A program made the translations under genes and the position numbers. Source: Archivesica marissinica (lineage: Eukaryota; Mollusca; Bivalvia; Venerida; Vesicomyidae). From it: a DNA stretch of 64,000 nt. Below the pieces are notes generated by a model. It was not told the origin of the DNA, ran no database searches, and saw only the letters and a program-made list of their open reading frames with translations. The stretch spans positions 5,459,353 through 5,523,352 of the forward strand of contig CM026393.1 in the NCBI GenBank assembly GCA_014843695.1, written 5' to 3'. Shown here piece after piece: positions 49,736-61,598 of this stretch. The stretch's first letter is position 1. Each line of letters starts with the position of its first letter.

Positions 49736-50281
49736 GAAATAGTCTGATTGGTAAACAAATTTTGTTTTCGTCCTATGCTCTTTAATTCCACCCACACCGG
49801 GAATCATTCCACTGATTCTATTATTTCCTTTTTCAAGTTACCCGGATATTGTATTATGCGTTTCGCATTAAAATACGGATAGGTGGGGTATTTCGATAAT
49901 TGGTGTTTGATGAAATTAACATGTTATGCATGGTCTTTGACTTCCAATCACAAGACAACACTTCATTGATACCGAACTGGATAGTTTTTAGTGTCATGAG
50001 TTGATAGTGATACTGAAAATCACTCATGAAATGCACGTGTGAGCACTTTTGGAATCAGTTAATGGATTTTGGACTTATAAGTGCGATTTAATAAAACACA
50101 AATCACTTAATGAAGCGAGAAAATGATGGTCTACAATGATTGGGATACTCGTTTGCTGCCGGTGAGTAGTATTTTGATAAGAACAAAATGCATACAGTAT
50201 TGGCGGGATTCGTACTCAATCATTTTCGTACCGGTGGGCTGTAAACTAAAAATCACAACACATAACATGTATAGATTGTAT
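49736..50281. other. Unique sequence, no gene seen
   Basis: Intron spacer. Open frames of 60 codons without recognisable features. Confidence 0.5.
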
Positions 50282-50735
50282 ACTCTCCAGCTACATGTAT
50301 ACATGTATATATTGTATATTCTCTAGCCATATGTATACATGTATATATTGTATATTCTCTAGCCATATGTATACATGTATATATTGTATAGTTTCTAGCC
50401 ACATGTATATGTATACATGTATATATTGTATAGTCTATAGCTACATGTATATGTATACATGTATAGATTGTATACTCTCCAGCTACATGTATATGTATAC
50501 ATGTATATATTGTATATTATCTAGCCACATGTATATGTATATATTGTATATTATCTAGTCACATGTATATGTATATATTGTATTTTCTCCAGCTACATGT
50601 ATATATTGTATAGTCTATAGCTACATGTATAAATGTATATAATTATTGTAATTATATAGCTACATATATACATGTATACATGTAAATATTGTATATTCTC
50701 TATCTACATGTATGCATGTATATATTGTATATGGA
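50282..50735. repeat. 40-48-bp AT-rich tandem array with TACATGTA palindromes
   Basis: Degenerate unit CTACATGTATACATGTATAT plus ATTGTATA-TCTC, about ten copies of variable length. Strong local self-complementarity. Confidence 0.88.
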
Positions 50736-51172
50736 ATTAGTTATATATTTATATAATATTCAAGTCGCTAACTAGTGCTAGAACTTAGTATATCCGGGTT
50801 GTATATTGATGTTTGCAGTACATTTTACACATTTTCGGTGTGAAAAGAATATACACGTAAGATAATAAACCTAAGCATTCGGAATAGCTAGATAATAAAT
50901 AGGTTAATGGGTCAATTGACTATGTATTATAATGTATACCGACACATGCCACCCTTACAGTACTAACATGACAGTCAAGACGTTTATATCAAGTACAAAG
51001 GTGTATTTAACTGATCTCCACACGATAAAGTTATGGCGATATAAAACTGACATAAAATGTAACGAAACTTTATAAATCTGTATTATGTCTATATAAGATT
51101 ATTCGTACGCTTGGGATAGTTTCATAAAACTGTCTGCGGTCGGTGTAAAAAAGCCCGTGTACGAGTGCATAG
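50736..51172. other. Unique AT-rich sequence, no gene seen
   Basis: Nothing recognisable. Confidence 0.5.
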
Positions 51173-52152
51173 TAGGTCCATTCAGTATATTACACTAAAC
51201 GTTTAGATACAGAATGGAACCATTCAGTATATTACACTAAACGTTTGAGTACAGAGTGGAACCATTCAGTGTTTTACACTAAACGTTTGAATACAGGATG
51301 GAACCATTCAGTATATTACACTAAACGTTTAGATACAGAGTGGAACCATTCCATTTATTACACTAAACGTTTGAATACAGGATGGAACCATTCAGTATAT
51401 TACACTAAACGTTTGAGTGCAGAGTGAAACCATTCAGTGTGTTACACTAAACGTTTGAATACAGGATAGAACCATTCAGTATATTACACTAAACGTTTGA
51501 ATACAGGATGGAACCATTCAGTATATTACACTAAACGTTTGAGTGCAGAGTGAAACCATTCAGTGTGTTACACTAAACGTTTGAATACAGGATGGAACCA
51601 TTCAGTGTATTACACTAAACGTTTGAGTACAGAGTGGAACCAGTCAGTATATTACACTAAACGTTTGAGTACAGAGTGGAACCATTCAGTGTATTACACT
51701 AAACGTTTAGATACAGAGTAGAACAATTCAGTGTATTACACTAAACGTTTGAGTACAGAGTGGAACCATTCAGTGTATTACACTAAACGTTTGAATACAG
51801 AGTGGAACCAGTCAGTGTATTACACTAAACGTTTAGATACAGAGTGGAACCAGTCAGTGTATTACACTAAACGTTTGAATACAGAGTGGAATCATTCAGT
51901 GTATTACACTAAACGTTTAGATACAGAGTAGAACAATTCAGTGTATTACACTAAACGTTTAGATACAGAGTGGAACCAGTCAGTATATTACACTAAACGT
52001 TTGAATACAGAGTGGAACCAGTCAGTGTATTACACTAAACGTTTAGATACAGAGTGGAACCAGTCAGTATATTACACTAAACGTTTGAATACAGGATGGA
52101 ACCATTCAGTATATTACACTAAACGTTTGAATACAGGGTGGAATTGTTCATA
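51173..52152. repeat. 42-bp tandem array (about 23 copies)
   Basis: The unit includes TATTACACTAAACGTTTGAA and TACAGAGTGGAACCATTCAG. GAATACAGGATGG, GAGTACAGAGTGG and AGATACAGAGTGG subtypes interleave. Confidence 0.96.
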
Positions 52153-53094
52153 GTAGCTAATAGTGTTACAAGGAATGTATATGGATGAGAGTTATGTATT
52201 CTAACTTGATTTCCCTGCAAGTTGTATCGCATTGTATCATAAACAATTGGTGTATTTGGTAATATAATCTAGGATATGGTAGATACTAAATCCGCTGAAC
52301 TAATAGCAAGCACATATAACAATAAGGTAGAATACAATCCGATAGAAGCACTTATAGTATATCATACAGTGTCGCAAGATGGAAATGTGTTTTACATAAA
52401 TAGGTCAATAGATAGCTGTTTACCCTTGGTCATATATTTTGGCTACTATGCATATATGTAGGATGCATTGTGGGTATATCGCGGTACTAGCTATTAAACA
52501 CCAAACTACAGATATACTATTATGTACCTGAATATAAAACTCATTTTGCATCAACTTATGACTTCTCCACTTCAACATTACACATACACAAAGAAGAAAT
52601 ACTATTGGGAAATACTTGTGTGTATCATGTTGTTGGCGCCATCGTGTCAGCAGTTACGTAGTCAGTAGTTCCGAGTATACCGCGGCAAATGGCCGAGGCC
52701 CTGATTTGGGTGTTTATACAAAGGTAGTCATAATACAATTATGTGAGTATTTGATAGAGACCTTACTCTGTATAATATGTAAGTCTAGCAGTAAATTTGT
52801 CATTTTAAATAAAACATGAATATCTTTTTAATCTCCCACCAGAAAACAACAAACAGCCTTAGGCCCACGATGGGCCTACTTTTTATGAATAATAAAATGC
52901 GGGAATATGGCTATATCACCACATGTCAATAGATGTACATCACGGAAGAAAGTTCCATAGATATGAACATCAACTTGTTTTTAATAAAAATACTAAATTG
53001 GGGGGGGGCTGTTTTGAAAAATAATCATTCACTAGAAAAAGCACGTCTCGGACCTTAAAATTATGCCCATATTTGGTAGTACGGGAATTACGTA
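52153..53094. other. Unique sequence, no convincing gene
   Basis: A 61-codon plus frame (52276-52461) and a 67-codon plus frame (52616-52819) have no recognisable family, and splice context is unclear. A poly-G run lies at 52999. Confidence 0.45.
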
Positions 53095-53432
53095 GTAACC
53101 TAAACACGTGACCAAAACAGCTTCATTCATAAATACCAGGTAGCAGACCGCCATAAAGTTGGAATGAATATAAATATATAGTATGGACATTTGGAGCATT
53201 TGATCAGATAAAGGGGTGGGGTAATTTTGCATAGATCATCTTGCATCAGTAATTTTCGAACCACTCACGTTGACAGTTTATGATTTCTTGTTTATCAACA
53301 CATGTTTACCTTTCTGGGTCAACACTGATCCAATGGAAAGAATGATAGGTGGCGTTATTTTACCTCGTTCTGAAAAAGGGAGGATGCCGCGGTATGTTAC
53401 GACCAGCGGTATGTTAAGAAACGACTATATAT
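53095..53432. repeat. Dispersed repeat, second copy (partner at 47590)
   Basis: The same order of landmarks as 47590-48041 but shorter. It ends in about two GGTATGTTA-type units instead of nine. Confidence 0.78.
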
Positions 53433-53709
53433 TATATATACGACACATTTTGATATAAATGATGGTACATATTGTTAGCCACTCTCTCACACTCTGAATA
53501 ATTATTTTTAAACTAATCTGAAATAAATGTAACGAGTATCACGTGGTTATCTCCAATGAAGAGTAGATTCCAACAATGAAGAGTAGATTCCAGCAATGAA
53601 GACTATCGCTTGCAGTATGGCTATTCGTTTCGGAAAATATTACTTGTGTGTTCTTAGAAGGCAGGAAACACCGCTTACAGATTGTAAAATTGCTCAAATT
53701 TTTTTTTGT

Positions 53710-53955
53710 ATTTAAGTTTATTTAACGTAGCTACCGTTTCCCATTTGAGCGACGGGCAGTTTACCTAACAACACCTTTCCTGGGCAGGCTCCAGCGGTTT
53801 ACCAGTACTTGGTGCACCAACCTTCGTAAGAAACTGCCAACTTTTTCATATAATTGAGACACGGTCTGAGCGGGGCTTGAACCCGTGACCATCAGAGATG
53901 ATAGGTTACAGTAGTATACAAGTCAGCGACCTTAACCACTCGACCACGGAGGCGG
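53710..53955 (-). mobile_element. SINE family B
   Basis: On the minus strand the head has box A TGGTCGAGTGG and box B GGTTCAAGCCC with a long extra arm between them, as in tRNA-Ser/Leu. The body has GCCCAGGAAAGGTGTTGTTAG-type text. The tail GTAGCTACGTTAAATAAACT resembles that of family A. Confidence 0.85.
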
Positions 53956-54560
53956 TTGATCAAATTATTTAGAGAGAGTGTGTAGTTAAATGCTATTTTA
54001 AAGCGGACAATATATTTTGCTCAATGCAATTTTATACCATCCTAAGGACTAACAACATTACTGACCGACTATTCTAGTGTTGGTCATGTGACGACACTAG
54101 AAACAGATACAGTTGCGGCATACGATTTAGTTTAGCTGTCAATTGCCTTAAATACAAAGAATACAGCAGTATGTGTTATTAATTTCTAAAACTGCATCAT
54201 AACATACTGATAGCGTGTAGTATCTTCACAACATAAACAGCAATGTTATGCCCAGACCAATACATTTCAAATTCTGAATGTACCCAGGGGTAAAAAATCA
54301 GGATAGGCATTTTCTACCCTTGTCATAAGGTCACCAGGGGCGCTTTTTAAAATGGCCGTCGCTACACTTTAAATCACTTTATCTTGGCCAATAGATGTGA
54401 TAGAAATGCAATCTTAGTGTCTATATGGCAATGGAAATACTCTTGAGCAAATATGTAAAATTTCGGGGTGTATGATGTCACAGGCCATGCCTGTTTTATA
54501 CTGATTCCAGTCACAGATTAAAGATAACCAAACTGACAATTGCAATTATTTTACAGTTTT
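53956..54560. other. Unique sequence, no gene seen
   Basis: The stretch 54290-54480 (GGGGTAAAAAATCAGGATAG onward) reads like an old dispersed repeat, but no second copy is in the window. Confidence 0.45.
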
Positions 54561-54812
54561 AAGTTTAAACTTTATTTATTTTACAACGATTGCGAAACAA
54601 GCTTTATCACCTTATATTAATCACTCTCGTTGGCGCGGATGAAAGCGTAAATGTGGTCATTTGTGTAGGAGGAAACCGGAGTACCCGGGGAAACCCCACC
54701 TGTCCGATCTGGCGACCACCGTACCATCTCACATACTTCCCGGTCCGAGGGTCGAACCCGGGTCGCATTGGTGAGAAGCGAGCGTGCTAACCACTGCGCT
54801 AATCAGTGTGGC
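54561..54812 (-). mobile_element. SINE family C
   Basis: Body GCGCGGATGAAAGCGTAAAT, GGGTCGAACCCGGGT-type box B region and head CTAACCACTGCGCTAAT (complement of box A); tail TTACAACGATTGCGAAACAA. Confidence 0.88.
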
Positions 54813-55080
54813 CCACTAGTGACCTTATATCCTGGGTAGACAATACTACACTGATTGTTGTTTACTCCTGGGTATCTCTTTTAAGAATTTGGAGAACTTT
54901 GCTCTGGGCATAAGCATGCATACAGGACACCGTCTTAGCCAGAAGACTATATGGAGCGAGCAGTCTATACACATATGATTAATTGAAGCTAGTATAGGAT
55001 ATGAATCTACTGAATACATGTACACGCTACAGCAAACTGACCCCTGACTCCCAATGTCATTATTCAGTTCAAACTCTTAG
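54813..55080. other. Unique sequence, no gene seen
   Basis: Short spacer between two SINEs of families C and D. Confidence 0.45.
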
Positions 55081-55312
55081 TTTATACAAATTTATTTTAG
55101 CTCGATTGCGAAACAAGTTATTTCAACTTATATTAATCACTCTCGAGACCTCATTCCTGATGGAATCCATCGTCACGAGGAAGAGAGAAGAGGCAACGTG
55201 GAATTTAAATGCCTTGCCTAAGGGCACACTCGTAACGGCTCCAGCGGGGCTCGAACTCCGGACCTTTCGCACCTGAAGCGAACGTGCATCCACTGCGCTA
55301 TCACGACTTCCA
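55081..55312 (-). mobile_element. SINE family D, full copy
   Basis: Tail TTTATTTTAGCTCGATTGCG at the left, body CCTGATGGAATCCATCGTCA, head GCGAACGTGCATCCACTGCG then CTATCACGACTTCC. Confidence 0.9.
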
Positions 55313-55762
55313 CAGTAGAGTTCAAACTCTTTAAGTTTCAAACTGATATGTATATACTCTAAAATAGACATTTAACGAAAGGCATACTAGGTATGTCCAA
55401 CATTGATTGAATGGAAATGGGCGAGTGAGACACCAGGAGCCAGTGGTACAACTATCAAGCATAAGCACGCGGTATAACCTTACCTTTTCCACCTACAAAT
55501 ACATCAAACACATTGGTTATAATATGGTTATTTATTACATTAAAATGATGAGGCTGTCAACAGTACTGTCGCTAATGAAGAGGCTGACCACATTACTGTC
55601 GCATATACGTGTGCAGTTATGTGTACATAAGTTGGACCCCAATGTCTACAATACCAATATATGACAGGAACACTCGGTAACTCTCTCGTACAAACACCAC
55701 CTCTTCAAACATTATGCATGTACCTATATTATACATACACCTATATTATACATAATTACGAA
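55313..55762. other. Unique sequence, no convincing gene
   Basis: An 85-codon plus frame (55407-55664) has no recognisable motif. Intron of the CSRP-like gene. Confidence 0.45.
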
Positions 55763-55945
55763 TTCATAATTTCAAGTCTTCACGATTTCACCTTCACGAT
55801 TTTCACGAATGCAGCTTCACGAATTCACGAGTTCAGCTTCACGAATTCACGATTTCAATTTCACGAATACATGATTTCACGATTTCAACTTCACGAATTC
55901 ACGATATCACGATTTTCACTTCACGATTTCAACTTCACGAATTCT
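55763..55945. repeat. Short degenerate repeat of TTCACGA / GAATTCACGA
   Basis: About twenty 7-10-bp units (TTCACGAATTCACGATTTCA) with many GAATTC palindromes. A mirrored scrap (GTGAATTGGTGAACTTG) follows at about 55970. Confidence 0.88.
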
Positions 55946-56024
55946 CGAGTTGAGTTGAAATATTGACGCGTGAATTGGTGAACTTGAAATCGTGAAATTA
56001 TGAACTGGCGCATATAACCACCGG

Positions 56025-56900
56025 TTATATCCAAAGTTCTATAGGTGGTATAATGAGCACATACTGACCTTCGTGTCGTTCAGACATAGACGATGTAGTT
56101 GCAACTACGCCGATGAATACGGGATATCCTATGTTAGCGTATTGGACGATTGTACGGATGTCACTCTCTACTGTAAAGTTTACGGGAAATGCTATGGGCG
56201 AAGTTATTGTGAACCTCGTAGTGAACGATGCAGACCTAACAGCAGGCATTACAACGCGTGTTAGGTTAACGTCTGCCTTCACGATATTTGACACGTAATT
56301 AAAGTACCAGCCGGGAGTGTTATAACTTCGTCACCGGGATTAGTGACATGTCAAGCTCTTTCAGTCGCCTTGCCTATCGAGGTAGAGGAGGACAAAAAGC
56401 AACTATACTTTACCAACAGCGCCCGCCAGTCTGGCTGTCGAACCGCGATTAGGCTGAACAGGATCCAGGAGATCCATAGTCTATTCCTAAAAGAAGAACT
56501 TACGCGTGCGGGCCTCGCCAAAATATCGGCCGGCTGCTAATACGGTCGATGGCATCAACACAGCACTCGCAGCGGGGTCCATAGCGAGGGGCGTCGGACT
56601 CGCAGCGGGGTCCATAGCGAGGGGCGTCGGAAATGTTACTCAATTAACAATACGTGTCGGTGTGCCAATAATAACAGTTGGCTTAAGTGTAAGCGCGGAT
56701 GGTGGTGGACACTATGCATGGGAGGGGGAATTCATAGGTCGACTAGACGTTATTGTAATAGACCACGACACGGGCAAAGAAACATAGTACCGATGCTATA
56801 ATTAGCAGCGCCATTCAGGACAATCAGATCTCGGACGTCGAGTTTAAGACCGTCTGTGATGAATGAGACAGGTATCGGGCCTTAAAAATGACATCCGGGA
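56025..56900. other. G+C-richer patch with several short broken reading frames, origin unknown
   Basis: Plus frames end at 56298 (61 codons; strand-like text such as GEVIVNLVVNDADL), 56540 (65 codons) and 56787 (93 codons; text such as GVPIITVGLSVSADGGG), while a minus frame covers 56025-56294. Composition and codon use differ from the AT-rich surroundings. A 33-bp unit encoding AAGSIARGVG is duplicated at 56566-56631. Frames overlap and break, so this looks like a decayed insert or processed copy. I do not recognise the family; a mobile-element or viral-type source is possible but unproven. Confidence 0.4.
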
Positions 56901-57371
56901 TCAATGTAATGCCTCTCGACGTCAGACTCAGAAAAGTACAGGTTCTTGTCGTCACAAATTTGCTCTGTACTGAGCTAGGCTTCAAATTCGGATTGTAAAT
57001 TAACCAATCAGTAAACAGTTCGAACTAAGTCCAAAAATAACAACCAATGAAAAACTTCCGAAAACATTCAAACATTAAACTGTCTCTGATGTCCGTTTTG
57101 GGGGATAGTTTGTACCATTAAAATGACACCTAAACGGTGAGAAACATAGTAAATCGAGTCGAGAATTCGTCCGCGTCACGTGCGAAGACATATAGATCAT
57201 AGAACATGAACAAAAGATATATAATTACAAGAGATACGAGGACAGTTTAGAGTTAACCGACCGACCATATGTATTTTGATGTGTGTAGTTATGGTCAGGC
57301 TGAGTTATCAAATAACATTACACGCTAACGAATATAGATGCGCTTTAGTACTGACTCTATATATGTGTGTG
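56901..57371. other. Unique sequence, no gene seen
   Basis: AT-rich intron text next to the G+C-richer patch. Confidence 0.45.
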
Positions 57372-57655
57372 TGTTTTACGTTTATTTAACGTTGCTACCG
57401 GTTGCCCATATGAGCGACGCCTCCTGAAGAGAGTAGTCATTTTAGATTTTGGAGGATAGTGCATGATACAGAGAGAGACACATTCCAGGGTCTCCTCTTG
57501 TTCGTTTACGTGCACGGTGTAAAGCACTGACACAAGACCTTGGTTTAACGTCCCATCCGAAAGGCTGTTCCTTTTATTTGGGTCAGACGGGGGATCGAAC
57601 CTGCGATACCTGGATTACCAGTCCAGCGTGTTACCACTGGACTACTGATCCGTCT
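57372..57655 (-). mobile_element. SINE family A, full copy
   Basis: Tail GTTTTACGTTTATTTAACG and head with GATCGAACCTGCGATACC and ACCAGTCCAGCGTGTTACCA. Confidence 0.9.
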
Positions 57656-58186
57656 GTATATGTTGGTGAGTGTAGCCTAATATATGGCCGGGGGCTTTGC
57701 ATGCAAATAATATTATACATCAAACATAGTCATACATCAATGACTATGATGTGTGAGACAGTATATAGTGACCCCTGTACTGACCCTATACATGTTGGTG
57801 CTTGTAGCCCAATATATGGTTGGGCTAAGCATTCAAATCGTATTACTAACGCACACAACTTAATCACCTTAGTTTATAATATATGAGTGTTAACTAAACA
57901 TCTTGGTACGCTCGCCCACATGGTTCGCCGGTGGCGAGGGTAAGTAAGCTCAATCATCATCATAATACTCGGGGTATGAACTACCTCGGGCGTAGTTATG
58001 TATGTGAAGGCCGAAGACACCCACGCTAACATTAAGCATGCCCAATGTAGTTCATACCCCCATGAACACTATTAACCCGCGATTCATTACTTATATGTAC
58101 ATTAATTATTCTTTTCAATGACACAGCGAAATAATAGCACACTGCATTTAAAATGTTTTAGTCCATAATTGCAACTTACCGTGTGC
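57656..58186. repeat. Spacer with a diverged direct repeat and an inverted repeat
   Basis: About 57 bp around GTTGGTGAGTGTAGCCTAAT (57660) recurs near 57790. Perfect 14-bp inverted arms GGGGTATGAACTAC (57971-57984) and GTAGTTCATACCCC (58047-58060) bracket 62 bp, as in a foldback scrap. No gene is seen. Confidence 0.65.
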
Positions 58187-58272
58187 CGGAACAGGTACAT
58201 AGATCATCTTTGGAACAGCGTAAATAGATCATCATTGGAACAGGTAAATAGATCATCATTGGAACAGAGTAA
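58187..58272. repeat. 24-27-bp repeat, three copies
   Basis: GGAACAG-GTAAATAGATCATC-type units occur at 58190, 58217 and 58242, about 270 bp downstream of the donor of exon 58537-58753. Confidence 0.8.
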
Positions 58273-58536
58273 ACTGTAACACACGCCTTTTCTCGAAACA
58301 AACGCTGCCTAACACTGCAGGTGCGCATGTTAGCTGCATATCATTAGTTGGAACCGCAATAGCGATGTAAATATATAGTTGCAAATGTGCGGTTCCCAAT
58401 AAGTTAGTGCTCCTCTCCTACCCCTGATGCTCAGTCTTCACATACTCTAGTCTCGTGACCTATCTCACTCATGCTCCTTACAATATATTTATATATTGCC
58501 AAATCTTCATATACATGGTATTATCTTAATACTTAC

Positions 58537-58753
58537 ACGGCGCCAATGTTGTCTACATTACATCGCTGAGCAGTGTCAAAGTCCACGCGATACTCGTGCA
58601 GCGCCAGTGTGTAGTGTCCTGTAGACAATCCATCGAGGTCAAGTTTTATGGTGACATTTTCTCCAACTCTGTGTTGGGTGAATGTCACTTTGCCAGTCAC
58701 ACCTCCCATGTTATACACAGCCTGAAGTGTTACCTGTGCACTCGCCATTGACA
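58537..58753 (-). CDS. CSRP-like gene, first visible exon: signal-peptide end and N-terminal half of SOD domain 1
   Basis: The acceptor is tttattttag at 58754-58763 and the donor is GTAAGT from 58536. The exon has two leading bases, 71 whole codons and two trailing bases. The start SMASA-QVTLQAVYN fits a signal-peptidase site after ASA, so the hydrophobic core must be on an exon further upstream. Domain 1 is degenerate. In the stretch ALHEYRV only the second histidine of the usual H-x-H copper motif remains (residue 52), and there is no GGHFNP-like segment after Cys64. ENVT is a possible N-glycosylation site. A 15-bp-flanked SINE sits about 110 bp upstream. An alternative is that translation starts at the ATG inside this exon, which would leave a protein with no signal peptide; I think that unlikely for this family. 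Confidence 0.85.
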
Positions 58754-58866
58754 CTAAAATAAACAATGTATGAATATAATAATAATGTATCGTTATTAGC
58801 TGAACATTTAGTCGCCTAAATCTTTAAAAGGCAATTAATATCTCATATAGCACAGGAGATTGAGAT

Positions 58867-59110
58867 CTTTAAACTTTATTTATTTTACAACGATTGCGAA
58901 ACAAGTTCTAACAACTTATATTAATCATTCTCGTTGGCGCGGATGAAAGCGTACATGTGGTCATTCGTGTGGGAGGAAACCGGATTACCCGGAGAAAACC
59001 CACCTGTCCGATCTGGCGACCACCGTACCATCTCACATACTTACCGGTCCGAGGATCGAACCCAAGTTGCATTGGTGAGAAGCGAGCGCGCTAACCACTG
59101 CGCTAATCGG
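58867..59110 (-). mobile_element. SINE family C with perfect target-site duplication
   Basis: The 15-bp direct repeat ACAGGAGATTGAGAT flanks it at 58852-58866 and 59111-59125. Box A complement CCACTGCGCTAA is at the right end and tail CTTTATTTATTTTACAACGA at the left. It lies about 110 bp upstream of the first visible CSRP exon. Confidence 0.93.
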
Positions 59111-59285
59111 ACAGGAGATTGAGATGTATCCATGTGCCATCAACCGTCTTATTTCCTATGCCCTTCTAACTAGTAGTTCTCGTATATAGAAGTACTCTGG
59201 TCTGTGTGGCATATGTGTTTGGTGGCACGTGGATACACTTTCCAAGCTGCTGTGTATATACATGTGCTGCTTTGAAAATTCTGTA

Positions 59286-59571
59286 GTGTTTTACGTTTAT
59301 TTATCGTCGCTACCGGTTGCCCATATGAGCGATGCCTCATGAAGAGATTAGTCAGTTTAGATATTTGGAGGATAGTGCAATGATACAGACAGAGACCCAT
59401 TCCAGTCTCCTCTGGTTCTTTTACGTGTACGGTGTAAAGCATCGACACGAGACCACGGTTTAACGTCCCATTTGAAAGACTGTTAATTGCATTAGGGTCA
59501 GAGGGGGATCGAACTTACGATCACTGGATTACCAGTCCAGCGTGTTATCACTGGACTACAGATCCGTCTGT
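59286..59571 (-). mobile_element. SINE family A, full copy
   Basis: Tail GTGTTTTACGTTTATTTATC, body GTACGGTGTAAAGCATCGAC, head ACCAGTCCAGCGTGTTATCA. Confidence 0.9.
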
Positions 59572-59574
59572 GTA

Positions 59575-60312
59575 GTGAATTCAATTCCATTCAATATCTT
59601 TATACGTGTCATTAAGCTGACATTGAGATCTACTGGATTCCAATACAAACATGCTACAACAATAATAGTGTTATGTCAATGTGGTCTTCCTGAGAGTAAT
59701 CATCATTTCTTCTTTGAATGTATCTACTACAATGACATCAGAGTTCGTCTCTTAGCAACTACTTCTAAATATTGTACCATAACACTATACACTCTATTAC
59801 ACGGAGACCGGAACCGTAGCGATGATCTCAACGCACACATATTTGAAGCAGTCCAAAACTACATCCGGGAAAGCAGACGATTTTCATGAGCATCTGTTCA
59901 CTAAATGTAGCAAGCTTGCTTCTCCCATTGAACTATCCGAATGAATACATCATGTTCCTCCATCTTCTATCCTTTTGCCTATCTTCTGAGTCAATCTTAA
60001 TTTCAACTTACTAATTTAATTACTATGTGTATTTCTATCACCTTAATAATCTCGTTATATTATTGAGATTATAGTTTACAGTTCATGGTTAATATAATTG
60101 TATACTTATCTTTTTCAAATTGCACTTAATAGTTCAGATACGATTAAAACGCTGTCATACTGTAATTACAATATGTATCTAATTATAGGAGAAGACCTAT
60201 ATAAGCTATAGCTTTCGGTTCTAATCCTTTTTCATACATGTATGTACATATTTGTGTAAATTGTACATTTGTATATGTTGTATCATTGTTTGAAATAAAC
60301 TATGTTTAAACT
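59575..60312 (+). mobile_element. LINE 3' end: ORF2 C-terminus and 3' UTR
   Basis: Plus-strand coding text has LCQCGLPESNHHFFFECIYY (a C-x-C...H...C knuckle as in LINE reverse-transcriptase tails), then LLHGDRNRSDDLN and IFEAVQNYIRESRRF, with a stop at 59887-59889. A 3' UTR of about 420 bp follows, ending GAAATAAACTATGTTTAAAC. The 5' part of the element is missing. Confidence 0.8.
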
Positions 60313-60342
60313 AATAATAGTGTACACAATGCTATGTCCACA

Positions 60343-60430
60343 TGGTCTCTTCTCCCGCACTAGTTGCGATGGATTCCATCAGGAATGAGAAATCGCGAGC
60401 GATTAATATAATGTTATACAATCCTGTATA
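60343..60430 (+). mobile_element. SINE family D, body/tail fragment
   Basis: GATGGATTCCATCAGGAATG followed by GAGCGATTAATATAA matches the family D body. Confidence 0.7.
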
Positions 60431-60717
60431 ATAAAATGACTGCCAGAACGTATATAGGGTTAGGGATACATCATTGGAAACGCTATTTAATCTTCTTTTC
60501 TACAGAAGAAACAACAATGCCAGGAAATGTACAGAGAACTGGCGCACTTAAAGAAAGAATAACATAATTAATGAATGGTTAACTGCAATAAATTAGGGAA
60601 GTTCGTATCGTCATAATACGCTTCAAAGACGTATCCTATTTGGCAGTAAAAACTGAATCTATGTTATGTTATATTTCGGGTTTTACGCCTGCATCAGCAC
60701 CATTTTGGGCTCTATCG

Positions 60718-60930
60718 CCGGCGGGCAGTATACCTAACAACACCTGTCCTGGGCAGGCTCCAGCGGTTATCCAGTACTTGGTATGGGTGCACCAACCTCC
60801 GTAAGAAACTGCCAACTTGTTCATATAAATGAGCGGGGTATGAGCGGGGCTCGAACCCGTGACCATCAGTGATGATAGGTTACAGTGGTATACAAGTCAG
60901 CGACCTTAACCACTCGACCACGGAGGCGGA
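60718..60930 (-). mobile_element. SINE family B
   Basis: Head complement CGACCTTAACCACTCGACCA, box B region GGGGCTCGAACCCGTGACC, body CCTGTCCTGGGCAGGCTCCA. The tail is replaced by unrelated sequence at the left. Confidence 0.85.
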
Positions 60931-61464
60931 CTTGAATCTATATATACTGGGGATATTCCGTCAATCTGATGTTTGCTATAGTTACGTGTTTGGTCAAGAT
61001 GGACTACTTTTAGGATAATTTTGGATAATTTAGCAATGAATATGGTTACGAAGGATTTACTGATCGGCCATGTTATACAACTATGCAACAACTTCAGTTT
61101 TGTATGTTTGGTGTTGTGTTTTGTTGCGTCTTTTGACATTCTCCGTGTTAGTAATAGAGAACTGTTATGCTTTATTTATAAGACACATATCAGATAAATA
61201 TTACATGTATTTACACATATATATAACTGGCTATGATTGTGGGAGCTCATTTGTATAAAATGTCGGCATTATGTTTGCGTTGTTCGCTAACTGTATATAA
61301 TATGCATGTATGTCCTCATGGGCTTGAAAGCCTACTGGAATTTAATAAACTAAACTATCAAAGCTAAACTATATATATCCCTGAACTGCTACCATATCTG
61401 TCCCAGGAACAGTTTCTAGAACCTAGATCCTGTTACCAATATTTAGCAATTTACCACGTGGACA
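60931..61464. other. Unique sequence, possible retroelement tail
   Basis: GGGCTTGAAAGCCTACTGGA followed by ATTTAATAAAC (61320-61350) resembles a retroelement 3' end. No gene is seen. Confidence 0.4.
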
Positions 61465-61598
61465 TATTAAACTAAGCGGCGAGGAGAAGAATTATATAAG
61501 TCTTTCATTCTAATCCTTTTTCTGTATTTTGATTATGTGTAATGTTTGCATTGTTCAATGTGTATTATATTGGGAAATAAAATATGTTTAAACTAAAC
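61465..61598 (+). mobile_element. LINE 3' UTR end, second truncated copy
   Basis: AAGTCTTTCATTCTAATCC and GGGAAATAAAATATGTTTAA match the end of the 59575-60312 element. Only the last 130 bp or so are present, as in 5'-truncated insertions. Confidence 0.75.

Noticed and set aside
55407..55966. Two plus frames of 85 and 101 codons
   Set aside because: The first has no motif or splice context; the second runs through the TTCACGA repeat.
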